From NCBI GenBank assembly GCA_039028975.1, contig JBCCHB010000009.1:96325-160324 (forward strand): a stretch of DNA of 64,000 nucleotides. The letters run 5' to 3'. The notes under the pieces were generated by a model. The model was not told the DNA's origin. It worked only from the letters and a program-made list of their open reading frames with translations, and did not search any database. Positions 17,343 to 25,054 of the stretch are shown here, one piece after another (position 1 is the stretch's first letter; each line of letters begins with the position of its first letter). The position numbers were made by a program, and so were the translations under genes. This DNA comes from JAHBNG01 sp039028975 (lineage in GTDB: Bacteria; Chloroflexota; Anaerolineae; Caldilineales; Caldilineaceae).

Positions 17343-18665
17343 ATGACAAAACACCCTTTTACGCATGTCCGCACGGTATTGCTTATACTGGTCCTTGTAT
17401 CGGTCGGCTGTACCCCCGTGGCAGCCCCAGCCAATAGTGGCGAGGCCGCAACAGGTCCCGTCGAAATCCAAGTTTTCTACCCCGTTGCCGTCGATGCACC
17501 CATCGCCGAAATTCTGCAAGGGTACGCTGACGCCTTCCAAGCTGAGCATCCCGATATAAGCATAGAGCCAGTCTTTGCAGGGGGCTATGGTGATGTTAAG
17601 ACAACCATTCAAACGACGGTTGAAGGGGGTGGCACGCCTCCTGCACTCGCCGTGATGCTGGCAACGGATCTTTATGACTTGGTCAATGGTGATCTCATTG
17701 TGCCGCTAGATGACTACGTGGCTTCATCTGAGGGTGGAGAAGAGCTGCTGGGTGATATTTACCCTGCCTTCTTGGCCAACTCAACCTTTGACGATCAACT
17801 ATGGAGCCTGCCCTTTCAACGTAGCGTGGTTGCTCTCTACTACAATGCAGCTCTGCTCACAGAAGCTGGCTTAGACACACCCTCCAGCTGGGAGGAGCTC
17901 GCCGCTGCGGCCCAAGCCCTGACGCTCAAAGATGGCGAAGAATTCACTCGCCGCGGTATCCAGTGGCCGTCAGGCTGGCCCTACTGGCTCTTCCAGCCGT
18001 TGGCTTTGGGGAATGGCCAGAACATTCTCGTAGATGATCTGACTGTGAGCTTTGATGATCCCGCAGTCGTTGAAGCAGTCCAGTTCTACATCGATCTTGC
18101 TCAGGAGTATGATGCTATGCCTGCGGGGGTGCAAGCTGTTTGGGGCCAGACGCCTTCCGACTTCACCAGCGGCGCTGCAGCGATGATTGTCCACTCCAGC
18201 GGCAGTTTGGCGGGGATTCTTGAATCGGCTGATTTTGAGGTCGGCGTCATGCCCATTCCTGGCAAAGAAGCCGGCTCTTTTGCTACGGTGCCTGGCGGCG
18301 GCAACCTCTACATTATGAATAGTGTTGAACAGGCCCAGCAGGACGCGGCCTGGACCTTCATCGAATTCCTCAGCCGCCCCGAAAATATGGCCGACTATAG
18401 CATCAATACTGGCTACGTTGCTAGCCGGGGTGATGCCTACGAGACAGAGGCCATGCAAACCTATCTAGAGACTGCCCCCCAAGCCGCAGCCATGCGCGAC
18501 TCGCTGGACTATGCAGGAGCTGAACTCTCACTACAGAATTTAGGTGAAGTTCGCGGCATCTTCCACAACTATCTGCAAGCCGCCTATAACGGTGAAATGA
18601 GCGCAGCTGACGCCATGGCTGCCGCCCAAGCAGATGCAGAAGCTGCACTGGAAGCGTTTAAGTAA
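17343..18665 (+). CDS. Sugar ABC transporter substrate-binding lipoprotein, third system
   Basis: A 440-residue family-1 binding protein with a short lipoprotein signal (VLVSVGC, lipidated Cys near residue 23). It continues with VEIQVFYPVAVDAPIAEILQGY, SLPFQRSVVALYYNAALLTEAG, the GKEAGSFATVPGGGNLYI region and AAWTFIEFLSRPENMADYS. UgpB-like features (ALYYN and SWEELAAAAQALT) suggest a glycerol-3-phosphate or oligosaccharide ligand. A clear AAGGAG site precedes ATG at 17343. It is followed by a hairpin and then by its two permeases at 18759 and 19639. Confidence 0.9.
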   Translation: MTKHPFTHVRTVLLILVLVSVGCTPVAAPANSGEAATGPVEIQVFYPVAVDAPIAEILQGYADAFQAEHPDISIEPVFAGGYGDVKTTIQTTVEGGGTPPALAVMLATDLYDLVNGDLIVPLDDYVASSEGGEELLGDIYPAFLANSTFDDQLWSLPFQRSVVALYYNAALLTEAGLDTPSSWEELAAAAQALTLKDGEEFTRRGIQWPSGWPYWLFQPLALGNGQNILVDDLTVSFDDPAVVEAVQFYIDLAQEYDAMPAGVQAVWGQTPSDFTSGAAAMIVHSSGSLAGILESADFEVGVMPIPGKEAGSFATVPGGGNLYIMNSVEQAQQDAAWTFIEFLSRPENMADYSINTGYVASRGDAYETEAMQTYLETAPQAAAMRDSLDYAGAELSLQNLGEVRGIFHNYLQAAYNGEMSAADAMAAAQADAEAALEAFK

Positions 18666-18693
18666 AGATGATAAGATGATATTGAGATGAGAG

Positions 18694-18741
18694 GATGATA
18701 AAGATGAACGGAAGCTCCTGCTGACACTCATCTTTATCATC
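18694..18741 (+). terminator. Intra-operon hairpin after third binding protein
   Basis: GATGATAAAGATGA (18694-18707) pairs exactly with TCATCTTTATCATC (18728-18741), with a 20-base loop, in the 93-base gap between binding protein and first permease. There is no T run. It probably protects the upstream message or partly stops transcription, giving more binding protein than permease. Confidence 0.6.
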
Positions 18742-18758
18742 TCAATCATCTCCGCAAA

Positions 18759-19646
18759 ATGCGAAACTCACGCACTCTCCTTCCCTACCTCCTCATCGCC
18801 CCCACGGTTTTTTTTGTCGCGCTCTTCACGGCTTGGCCTACTTTGCTTGCGATTTACCAGAGCTTCTTTATCCAGCGCCTTAACATTCGTAGGTATCGGG
18901 ATCCTGTCTTCAACGGTATAGAAAATTATCGAGAGCTTTTTGTTGATCCCGAATTCCAGCAGGTCTTAACCAACACGCTTATTTACATCATTGGGACGGT
19001 GCCGATCTGCATTGGGTTGGCCTTTCTTTTGGCTCTGCTGCTAAATCGTCAGCTCAAGCGGATTGGATTGCTGCGGCTGGCATTCTTCTATCCTACAGTG
19101 CTGCCTATGGTCAGTGCAGCCACCATCTGGCTCTTCTTCTTTACGCCCGACTATGGGCTATTTAACAGCGCTCTGGGGTTTGTGGGCTATTCTGGTCCCG
19201 AAAATTGGACGGCCAACCCAAATCTGGCGCTTATGGCCATTATGATTGTGGTAATCTGGAAGAACGCAGGCTACTACATGCTCTTTTATTTGGCAGGTCT
19301 GCAAAACCTGCCCAGCGATGTCTATGAAGCCGCAGAGATTGATGGAGCCAATTGGTGGCAACAGTTGTGGAAGATTACCGTTCCGCTGCTGCGGCGAACC
19401 ACCCTATTTGTCTCTACCATTGCCTTTATTAGCACCATCCAGACGGTGGATCAGATCTTTGTGCTGACCCGAGGTGGCCCCAGCGGAGCCAGTCGGCTGT
19501 TGCTTTATTGGCTGTGGGAGGTACGATTCGAGTTCCTTAACGTAGGCAAAGCAGCCACCCTAACCGTGATTCTAATTCTCTTTCTGCTTATTTTTACCAT
19601 CTCAAATTTCATTTTCTCTGAGCAGGCGGAGGTAGAAAATGCGTAG
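18759..19646 (+). CDS. Sugar ABC transporter permease (UgpA/MalF type), third system
   Basis: A 295-residue inner-membrane permease starting TLLPYLLIAPTVFFVALFTAWP, with the EAA loop EAAEIDGANWWQQLWKIT near residue 191 and QTVDQIFVLTRGGPSGAS after it. The high similarity of this last stretch to UgpA-like permeases agrees with the binding protein. It overlaps the next permease gene by 8 bases. Confidence 0.9.
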   Translation: MRNSRTLLPYLLIAPTVFFVALFTAWPTLLAIYQSFFIQRLNIRRYRDPVFNGIENYRELFVDPEFQQVLTNTLIYIIGTVPICIGLAFLLALLLNRQLKRIGLLRLAFFYPTVLPMVSAATIWLFFFTPDYGLFNSALGFVGYSGPENWTANPNLALMAIMIVVIWKNAGYYMLFYLAGLQNLPSDVYEAAEIDGANWWQQLWKITVPLLRRTTLFVSTIAFISTIQTVDQIFVLTRGGPSGASRLLLYWLWEVRFEFLNVGKAATLTVILILFLLIFTISNFIFSEQAEVENA

Positions 19647-20523
19647 CAATGAGTCGCTGAAAGAACAGGCCATTCATGAAGCCAAAGCGGTACAAGGAAG
19701 CCGTGGACGCATAGCAAACTGGCTGGTAACTGGGCTAACGGTCCTCTTTGGGCTGGGGTGGGCCTCCATCATTGCGTGGTGTGTGGTTGTCTCCTTCCGT
19801 CCGGCCAATGAACCGTTGGGGCGCGGCAACGTTTGGTTTGGGACCACCATGACGCTGGAGAATTACCAGAATGCCTTATCGTTGGCTCCATTTGGGCAAT
19901 ATTACATTAGCACGATTGCCATTGTTGTACTCATCTTCGGCATGCAAATCTTTACGGTCACCATGGCTGGTTTTGCCTTTGCCCACTATCGCTTTTCAGG
20001 GCAGCGGATCCTCTTCTTTTTTATCCTTCTCCAGCTCATGATTCCGACTACTGCGCTGCTGGCCCCCAACTTTAGCATGATCCGCCAGTTGGGCATCTTC
20101 GATACGTGGCTGGCCGTGGCTATTCCCTATTTTGGCTCGGCCTTTGGCACCTTTTTGATGCGCCAAGCCTTTTTGAGCGTCCCTCGAGATCTCGTTGACG
20201 CGGGCATCATGGATGGCTGTACGTGGCAGCAACTGCTGCGGAATGTCTACCTACCGCCTTCTATTCCTGCGCTCATCGCCTTTGGCCTCTCGTCGGTCAG
20301 TTATCACTGGAACGAGTTCCTCTGGCCGCTGATCGTTACTGTCTCTGACAGCAGCCGCCCATTGACGGTTGGTTTGGTACGTTTTACGCAGCTTGGGGAA
20401 ATCGGTGCACGGTGGTCGCTGCTCATGGCAGCTACGCTGATTGTGGCTTTTCCGCTGCTGCTGGTCTTTTTGGTTTTCCAGAGACGGTTTATTCGGAGCT
20501 TTCTATATTCAGGGATAAAGTAG
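19639..20523 (+). CDS. Sugar ABC transporter permease (UgpE/MalG type), third system
   Basis: A 294-residue inner-membrane permease with about 40 soluble N-terminal residues, then six helices. The EAA-like loop VDAGIMDGCTWQQLLRNVYLP near residue 186 has lost the usual Glu-Ala-Ala (DAGIMDG), although the Gly is kept. It starts inside the preceding gene, so the two permeases are translationally coupled. Again no ATPase gene follows. Confidence 0.88.
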   Translation: MRSNESLKEQAIHEAKAVQGSRGRIANWLVTGLTVLFGLGWASIIAWCVVVSFRPANEPLGRGNVWFGTTMTLENYQNALSLAPFGQYYISTIAIVVLIFGMQIFTVTMAGFAFAHYRFSGQRILFFFILLQLMIPTTALLAPNFSMIRQLGIFDTWLAVAIPYFGSAFGTFLMRQAFLSVPRDLVDAGIMDGCTWQQLLRNVYLPPSIPALIAFGLSSVSYHWNEFLWPLIVTVSDSSRPLTVGLVRFTQLGEIGARWSLLMAATLIVAFPLLLVFLVFQRRFIRSFLYSGIK

Positions 20524-20635
20524 TAATATAGGCCAAATACTTCAAGAATCCACAAACAAAGAATGTGCATAACACGGAAAATTACCATCCTCAAATTATT
20601 GAAGTGATAATAATTGCGACAAATGGTTTAAGCCA

Positions 20636-21283
20636 ATGCGACGGATTGCACTACAGATTTTCGGGATACTATCGTTCATAGTCTCCATTATTTGGTTTCT
20701 ATACGAACCAGGATTTGAACCATTCCTGGCGTTTCTAAGTGGCATAATTTCTCTTATCGAATCTGGTAAAGAAAAAGAAGAAGAATATAAATATACACAT
20801 GACGTTGAAAGAGAAGAGTCAAATGACACTCCAGGCAAGCCTATCCATACCAACAGGCGTAGACAAGTAACAAAGGACCAAAGAATAGCTCAAAACCTAT
20901 ACCAAAATGCCTTTACGGTTTTTCATAATAACGTGAGACGAATAGTGCTAACTATCGTCTTGACAGCAGGGTTTACATTGCTAATCCTGGTGTTACATTT
21001 AGACACTGGAATCCTTTTCTTCGTATGGCTAATCTCAGCTATTCTAATGTATTTTCAGTTTACACGTATGATAATGACATTGGATAGGCAGATTAACAGT
21101 TCTGGGTATTATCATAGGCAATTTGGAGTTCCACAACGGAAAAATGTGAAGCGGCTATTGTTAGAAGAACAGTGGGGTAACACGTTTGACACACTGTTTA
21201 TGAAAAGTCTAATCACTTTGCTCTTAATGCCAGAGCTGAAAGATTTCAAGCGGTTCAAAAAGTCACTTGGTATAACCAGATAA
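20636..21283 (+). CDS. AT-rich hypothetical membrane protein
   Basis: A 215-residue protein. Residues 1-42 hold two hydrophobic segments around LYEPGFEPFLAFLSG, a short N-terminal membrane hairpin seen in assorted bacterial proteins. A charged linker rich in Lys and Glu follows (about 43-85), then another pair of helices (VRRIVLTIVLTAGFTLLILVL and GILFFVWLISAILMYF) and a basic C terminus. No family or function is recognised. Base composition and codon choice are clearly more AT-rich than the surrounding transporters, which suggests acquisition. No good ribosome site precedes ATG at 20636. Confidence 0.6.
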   Translation: MRRIALQIFGILSFIVSIIWFLYEPGFEPFLAFLSGIISLIESGKEKEEEYKYTHDVEREESNDTPGKPIHTNRRRQVTKDQRIAQNLYQNAFTVFHNNVRRIVLTIVLTAGFTLLILVLHLDTGILFFVWLISAILMYFQFTRMIMTLDRQINSSGYYHRQFGVPQRKNVKRLLLEEQWGNTFDTLFMKSLITLLLMPELKDFKRFKKSLGITR

Positions 21284-21584
21284 ACATACCTGTAAAGAAC
21301 TAAGATGAATTCTTCAGAACCTCAGGAAGTTGGCAGGAATGGTGACGACTGGTCGCAGACGTGTCGAAACCATGGCGAATTTATCGCTCAAGTCCCCAAA
21401 GCGTTTCAGCAGTTTGCTCGACTAGGGCATCATTTTTGACGCCATATCATCATTTAATTGGTATGGAACTGTTTGTGTATAGATGTATTGACACGAAAAC
21501 GACCGAATGTTGGAAGTAAGGCTTGTAGGTTACTCAATTCAAGAATCGTGGATGTCAGATGAAGGAACAAGGTTGCTCCGGCAC
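21284..21584. other. Intergenic stretch without a convincing gene
   Basis: This is the promoter-distal part of a 429-base gap. A 44-codon frame starts at 21304 (ATG, stop at 21438), but it has no good ribosome site and no recognisable content. I see no hairpin or repeat here. Confidence 0.5.
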
Positions 21585-21640
21585 TTGGCAAGAATCGGAT
21601 TCCGCTGTATACTGAAAGCCTCGCGTTAACATATTGTTAA
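21585..21640 (+). promoter_or_regulatory. Promoter plus GTTAACA-type operator of the family-6 binding protein
   Basis: TTGGCA (21585-21590), a 17-base spacer and TATACT (21608-21613) make a good sigma70-type promoter. Twelve bases downstream lies GTTAACATATTGTTAA (21625-21640), two TTAACA units spaced 11 bases start to start, nearly identical to 11354-11369. TTAACA direct repeats with 11-base phasing resemble Bacillus PhoP boxes, but the position after the -10 box fits a repressor better. Confidence 0.55.
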
Positions 21641-21712
21641 CATTCTCCCCACTTGTACTCTGCCCATAAACTCTTTCGTCTGAGATAAACGACCATCATC
21701 AAGGAGAAAATA

Positions 21713-22792
21713 ATGAAGCGACTCGCCATATTATCACTATTTATGATTCTCGCTCTGGCCTTGATTGCCTGCCCGGTGCCACCCCCTCCGGCTGCGCCCG
21801 CTGGTGACAGTGGTGGCGATGGCGGCGAAATGGCTGCTAGCACCGAATTAAACTTACTCTGTACGCCCCAGGTGCAATGGTGCGAAGGCATGAAAGCTGA
21901 GTTCGAAAAGGCCAACCCCGATATCACTGTCAACTTTGTGCGCATGTCCAGCGGCGAATCGCTGACTCGCCTGCGGAACGAGAAGGATAACCCTCAGTTC
22001 GACATCTGGTGGGGTGGCCCCATTGATAGCTTCATAGCAGCCGAGCAAGAAGGTCTTCTGGAACAGTATGAGTCGCCCAACGCGGCCAACATCAAAGATC
22101 CTGGTCTGATGCTCAGCCCCAACAACTACTGGGCAGGCGTTTATGTGGGTTCGCTTGGCTTTGCCACCAACCAGAATTGGCTGGACGAGAACCCAGGCGT
22201 AGAAGCACCGACAAGCTGGGATGATCTGCTCAAGCCTGAATTCACCGGTCAGCTCATGGTGGCTCACCCCTCTAGCTCCGGTACTTCTTACACGGCCATG
22301 TGTACCATTCTCCAGATCAAAGGTGAAGAAGAGGGTTGGGCATTCCTACAGGATTATGCCGCCCAGGTGAACCAATTTACCAAGAGCGGTTCAGCCCCTG
22401 GTCGTTTCGTTGGTCAAGGTGAGGCCGCAGTCGGCATCGTCTTCTCTCACGATATTGTCGCCGAGATGGAAAAGGGTTCGCCTCTAGTACTGAGCTTCCC
22501 AGCCGAAGGAACAGGCTATGAGGTTGGCGGCATGGGCATCGTTGCTGGTGCAGCCCATTTGGACGCAGCTCAAAAGTGGTTCGATTGGGCGCTGGATCCA
22601 GCCACTCAGGAGCTTGGCCCTAAGTATGAAGCTTTCCAAGCACCTACTGTTGATGGCGCATCTGCTTCCCGACCTGAGCTGCTGGAAGTGTCCCTCATCG
22701 ACTACGACTTCGACTGGTGCGGATCCAACAAGAAGGACTTTGTTGACCGGTTCATCAACGACATAGCCAATGCTGATGATCTCAAACAGTAA
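21713..22792 (+). CDS. Family-6 type ABC substrate-binding lipoprotein (Fe3+/aminoethylphosphonate class)
   Basis: A 359-residue binding protein with signal and lipobox (ALALIACPVP), a Pro/Gly-rich linker, then LNLLCTPQVQWCEGMKAEFEKANP. It also has FDIWWGGPIDSFIAAEQEGLLE and a C-terminal AQKWFDWALDPATQELG. This arrangement is that of the FbpA/FutA/AEP-binding group, and no Tyr pair typical of strict Fe3+ binders is obvious. The fused permease at 25055 and the ATPase at 28023 are the likely partners, although a SWIM gene intervenes. Ligand candidates are Fe3+, 2-aminoethylphosphonate or an organic phosphate; the neighbouring phn operon and TTAACA repeats favour phosphorus, but that is inference. 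AAGGAG precedes the ATG. Confidence 0.85.
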   Translation: MKRLAILSLFMILALALIACPVPPPPAAPAGDSGGDGGEMAASTELNLLCTPQVQWCEGMKAEFEKANPDITVNFVRMSSGESLTRLRNEKDNPQFDIWWGGPIDSFIAAEQEGLLEQYESPNAANIKDPGLMLSPNNYWAGVYVGSLGFATNQNWLDENPGVEAPTSWDDLLKPEFTGQLMVAHPSSSGTSYTAMCTILQIKGEEEGWAFLQDYAAQVNQFTKSGSAPGRFVGQGEAAVGIVFSHDIVAEMEKGSPLVLSFPAEGTGYEVGGMGIVAGAAHLDAAQKWFDWALDPATQELGPKYEAFQAPTVDGASASRPELLEVSLIDYDFDWCGSNKKDFVDRFINDIANADDLKQ

Positions 22793-22828
22793 TTCTTAAC
22801 AAGATGGCAGGATGAAGGGGTGACAAGG

Positions 22829-22870
22829 TGAGGAGTGGTGGCAATGTGATGCAATTCTTATCACTCCTTG
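22829..22870 (+). terminator. Hairpin after family-6 binding protein
   Basis: AGGAGTG (22831-22837) pairs with CACTCCT (22862-22868), extended on both sides by G-U pairs. It lies in a purine-rich stretch of GATGA/GGTGA units like those after other binding-protein genes here. Confidence 0.45.
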
Positions 22871-22913
22871 TACTGTTTACTCCGCTTCGATTTTACATCT
22901 ACCACAGTTTATC

Positions 22914-24686
22914 ATGACTGATCTCCCTAAGCTTACCGAAAAATCAGTACAATCCCGATTTGATAGTGGCTCGTTCAGCCGCGGTCGCCGCTACTATCAT
23001 AACGGCTACATCCAACGTCCAAAAGCACAGGGAGCAATGCTTAAGGCAGACTGTTACGGTAGCGCACCTGTTCCTTATCGGGTTCAGGTTGAGTTAGACG
23101 AGGCAGGTATTGTCTCGGCAGATTGCTCTTGCCCGTTGGGCGGCAATTGCAAACATTGTGTGGCTCTACTTCTCACATGGGTTCACGAGCCTAAGGAATT
23201 TGCCGAAGTTGAAGAGTTAGCCAGCGCGTTGGCGGAATGGGACAAGAATAACTTAATCGCGCTGATCCAGAAGATGGTGGACCGCCATCCGGATTTGGAA
23301 TCGTTGATTGAGCTACAGCAGGTGAGAATGGGCGGTCAATCAAAGCCCATCAGCGCTGATTTGATTATGCGGCAGATCGACAACGCAATGCCCGATTATG
23401 ATGATTCCTACGATTATGGATACGGTGGTTATGCGGGCGAATCTGAAATCTATGGCATCCTGCGGACTGGGGAGCAACATGCCGCAGCCAACGATTGGAT
23501 CAACGCGATAACCATCTATAAGTCAGTTGCTCAAAGGCTCTGCAGTAACTACGAATCCTACTATGACGAGGAAGGCGAAATCGTTGGGTTGATCGATACC
23601 GCCGGAGAGGGGTTAGGCACCTGCCTGGCCAACGTCACCAATGCCAAGTTGCGCGAGCAAATCTTGGAGAGTATGTTTGAGATCTGGAAGTGGGACACAA
23701 AGATGGGCGGCTATGGGGCCGCAGACAGCATTCCTGGACCGCTTCTTGAACATAGCAATTCTGAAGAAAAAGCCCTGATCGCTGAGTGGGTGCGCGACAA
23801 TATGCCCTCACCGGGTCAAGATCGACTCAGCGACTGGAATCTTCGTCAACATGGTGGCTTTCTCCTCCAACTCGAAGCAGATACCCTTGATGATGAAACC
23901 TTTATCGAGACCTGTCGGCGGACGGGACGTCATGAGGAGTTGCTGGACCGCCTTCTCAGCCTCAAGCGTTTGGATGAAGCCGTGACTCACGTTCAGACGA
24001 TGGGTGACTATGATCTTGTCTCGAATGCTGACCGTTTTGTTCAATATGGGCATGATACAGTTGCCTGGGAGCTGGTTGCAGAGCGGGCAGAGCAAAGCCG
24101 GGATTCCCGACTCAACCAATGGTTAAAAGAACAGGCAAAAGGGAAAGGTGACGCATCGACTGCGCTTGGCATTGCGCAATCTATCTTCTGGAACAGGCCG
24201 AGCGCGGCAGAGTATCAAGAGATCAAATCGTTAGCGGAAGAAGTGGGCAACTGGCCTACAGTCCATGGTCAGACAGTCGAAAGGCTGACAAATGAGTCAA
24301 AATATCATACCCTGACTGAAATCTACCTCGTCGATGGCGATGTGGACAGCGCCCTCAAGAGCCTACAGCAGATGGGCCAAAATCGTTCGAGAATATACTC
24401 TTCCTATTTTAACCCCACTAGTCTACACGCCAAGGTCGCAGACGCAGCCAAAGAAAGCCACCCTGAAGCAGCCATTCGCATCTATCTAGAGTTGGCCGAA
24501 GAATCCATTGCAGGAAAGAACCGCAAATATTACGCCAGTGCAGCCAGCGTGCTGTTGATAGTCCGTTCGATCTATCAATCACAAGGGCAGACAGACGCGT
24601 GGCGGGAGCAGATCGCCCAGATCCGCAGCCAATATCGAACTCTACCTGCAATGCAGGATGAGTTCAACAAGGCAGGCCTTGAATAA
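22914..24686 (+). CDS. SWIM zinc-finger domain protein
   Basis: A 590-residue cytoplasmic protein. An N-terminal module (residues 1-90) ends in a SWIM zinc finger with Cys71, Cys73, Cys79, His81 and Cys82 (CSCPLGGNCKHC), which in other proteins binds DNA or protein. The rest is helical repeats of TPR/HEAT style with YDSYDYGYGGY, acidic and Tyr-rich, near residue 160. There is no SNF2 helicase or nuclease domain, although SWIM proteins often sit near SNF2 helicases. The role is unknown. It lies between a binding protein and its presumed permease, so it may ride in that operon or have split it. The start at 22914 follows a purine-poor leader without a good ribosome site. Confidence 0.85.
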   Translation: MTDLPKLTEKSVQSRFDSGSFSRGRRYYHNGYIQRPKAQGAMLKADCYGSAPVPYRVQVELDEAGIVSADCSCPLGGNCKHCVALLLTWVHEPKEFAEVEELASALAEWDKNNLIALIQKMVDRHPDLESLIELQQVRMGGQSKPISADLIMRQIDNAMPDYDDSYDYGYGGYAGESEIYGILRTGEQHAAANDWINAITIYKSVAQRLCSNYESYYDEEGEIVGLIDTAGEGLGTCLANVTNAKLREQILESMFEIWKWDTKMGGYGAADSIPGPLLEHSNSEEKALIAEWVRDNMPSPGQDRLSDWNLRQHGGFLLQLEADTLDDETFIETCRRTGRHEELLDRLLSLKRLDEAVTHVQTMGDYDLVSNADRFVQYGHDTVAWELVAERAEQSRDSRLNQWLKEQAKGKGDASTALGIAQSIFWNRPSAAEYQEIKSLAEEVGNWPTVHGQTVERLTNESKYHTLTEIYLVDGDVDSALKSLQQMGQNRSRIYSSYFNPTSLHAKVADAAKESHPEAAIRIYLELAEESIAGKNRKYYASAASVLLIVRSIYQSQGQTDAWREQIAQIRSQYRTLPAMQDEFNKAGLE

Positions 24687-24945
24687 TAAGCGCGATTATA
24701 CAAAATAGTTTGCTGCAGTATTATTTTCTGCGACGTGAAGGGGCAGAAATCAATAATCATTCCGGCTCAACAGAATCTTATGTAGTTTGCATTACACTGA
24801 GTAGCGATTATACAGAGAGCCACCGAGGCCTCCCAGAGATTTACTGAGATTTTCTTCTCTCTTTGAAGCCCTTCTCTGTGTAGCCCTGTATGGCTCTGAG
24901 CCTTCTCTGAGTGACTCTGTGTAAGGTACAAAACTAAGGTGAAAA
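24687..24945. other. Intergenic stretch with short repeats
   Basis: The 11-mer GCGATTATACA occurs at 24692-24702 and 24804-24814. From about 24860 to 24925 the sequence cycles through CTCTGTGTA, CTCTGAG and CTCTGTG units, a degenerate simple repeat. No gene is visible. Confidence 0.55.
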
Positions 24946-25053
24946 ATGGCTAGCGCACAACGCGGTTTCGTCATCGGGATTAGCTCGCCCAGCGGAGGCG
25001 GAAAGACAACTCTGGTGGGGCTACCAACTCTCCACTCCTTAATCTGTTTATAA
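24946..25053 (+). pseudogene. Truncated 5' end of a P-loop kinase gene (uridine-kinase-like)
   Basis: ATG at 24946, preceded by AAGGTG with 4-base spacing, opens a 35-codon frame. Residues 7-24 (GFVIGISSPSGGGKTTLV) are a textbook Walker A region of uridine-kinase/phosphoribulokinase-like enzymes. After TLVG the frame runs into LPTLHSLICL and stops at 25051, one base before the permease ATG. No continuation of the kinase is visible downstream, so this is most simply the stump of a gene lost by deletion or replacement. It could also serve as a leader peptide that couples translation to the permease. Confidence 0.65.
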
Positions 25054-25054
25054 T

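Noticed and set aside
17970..18458. 162-residue minus-strand frame in the third binding-protein gene
   Set aside because: The plus-strand frame is an unmistakable binding protein; this is antisense to it without protein-like features.
21304..21438. 44-codon frame after the AT-rich membrane protein
   Set aside because: No ribosome site and no recognisable sequence; a chance frame cannot be excluded.
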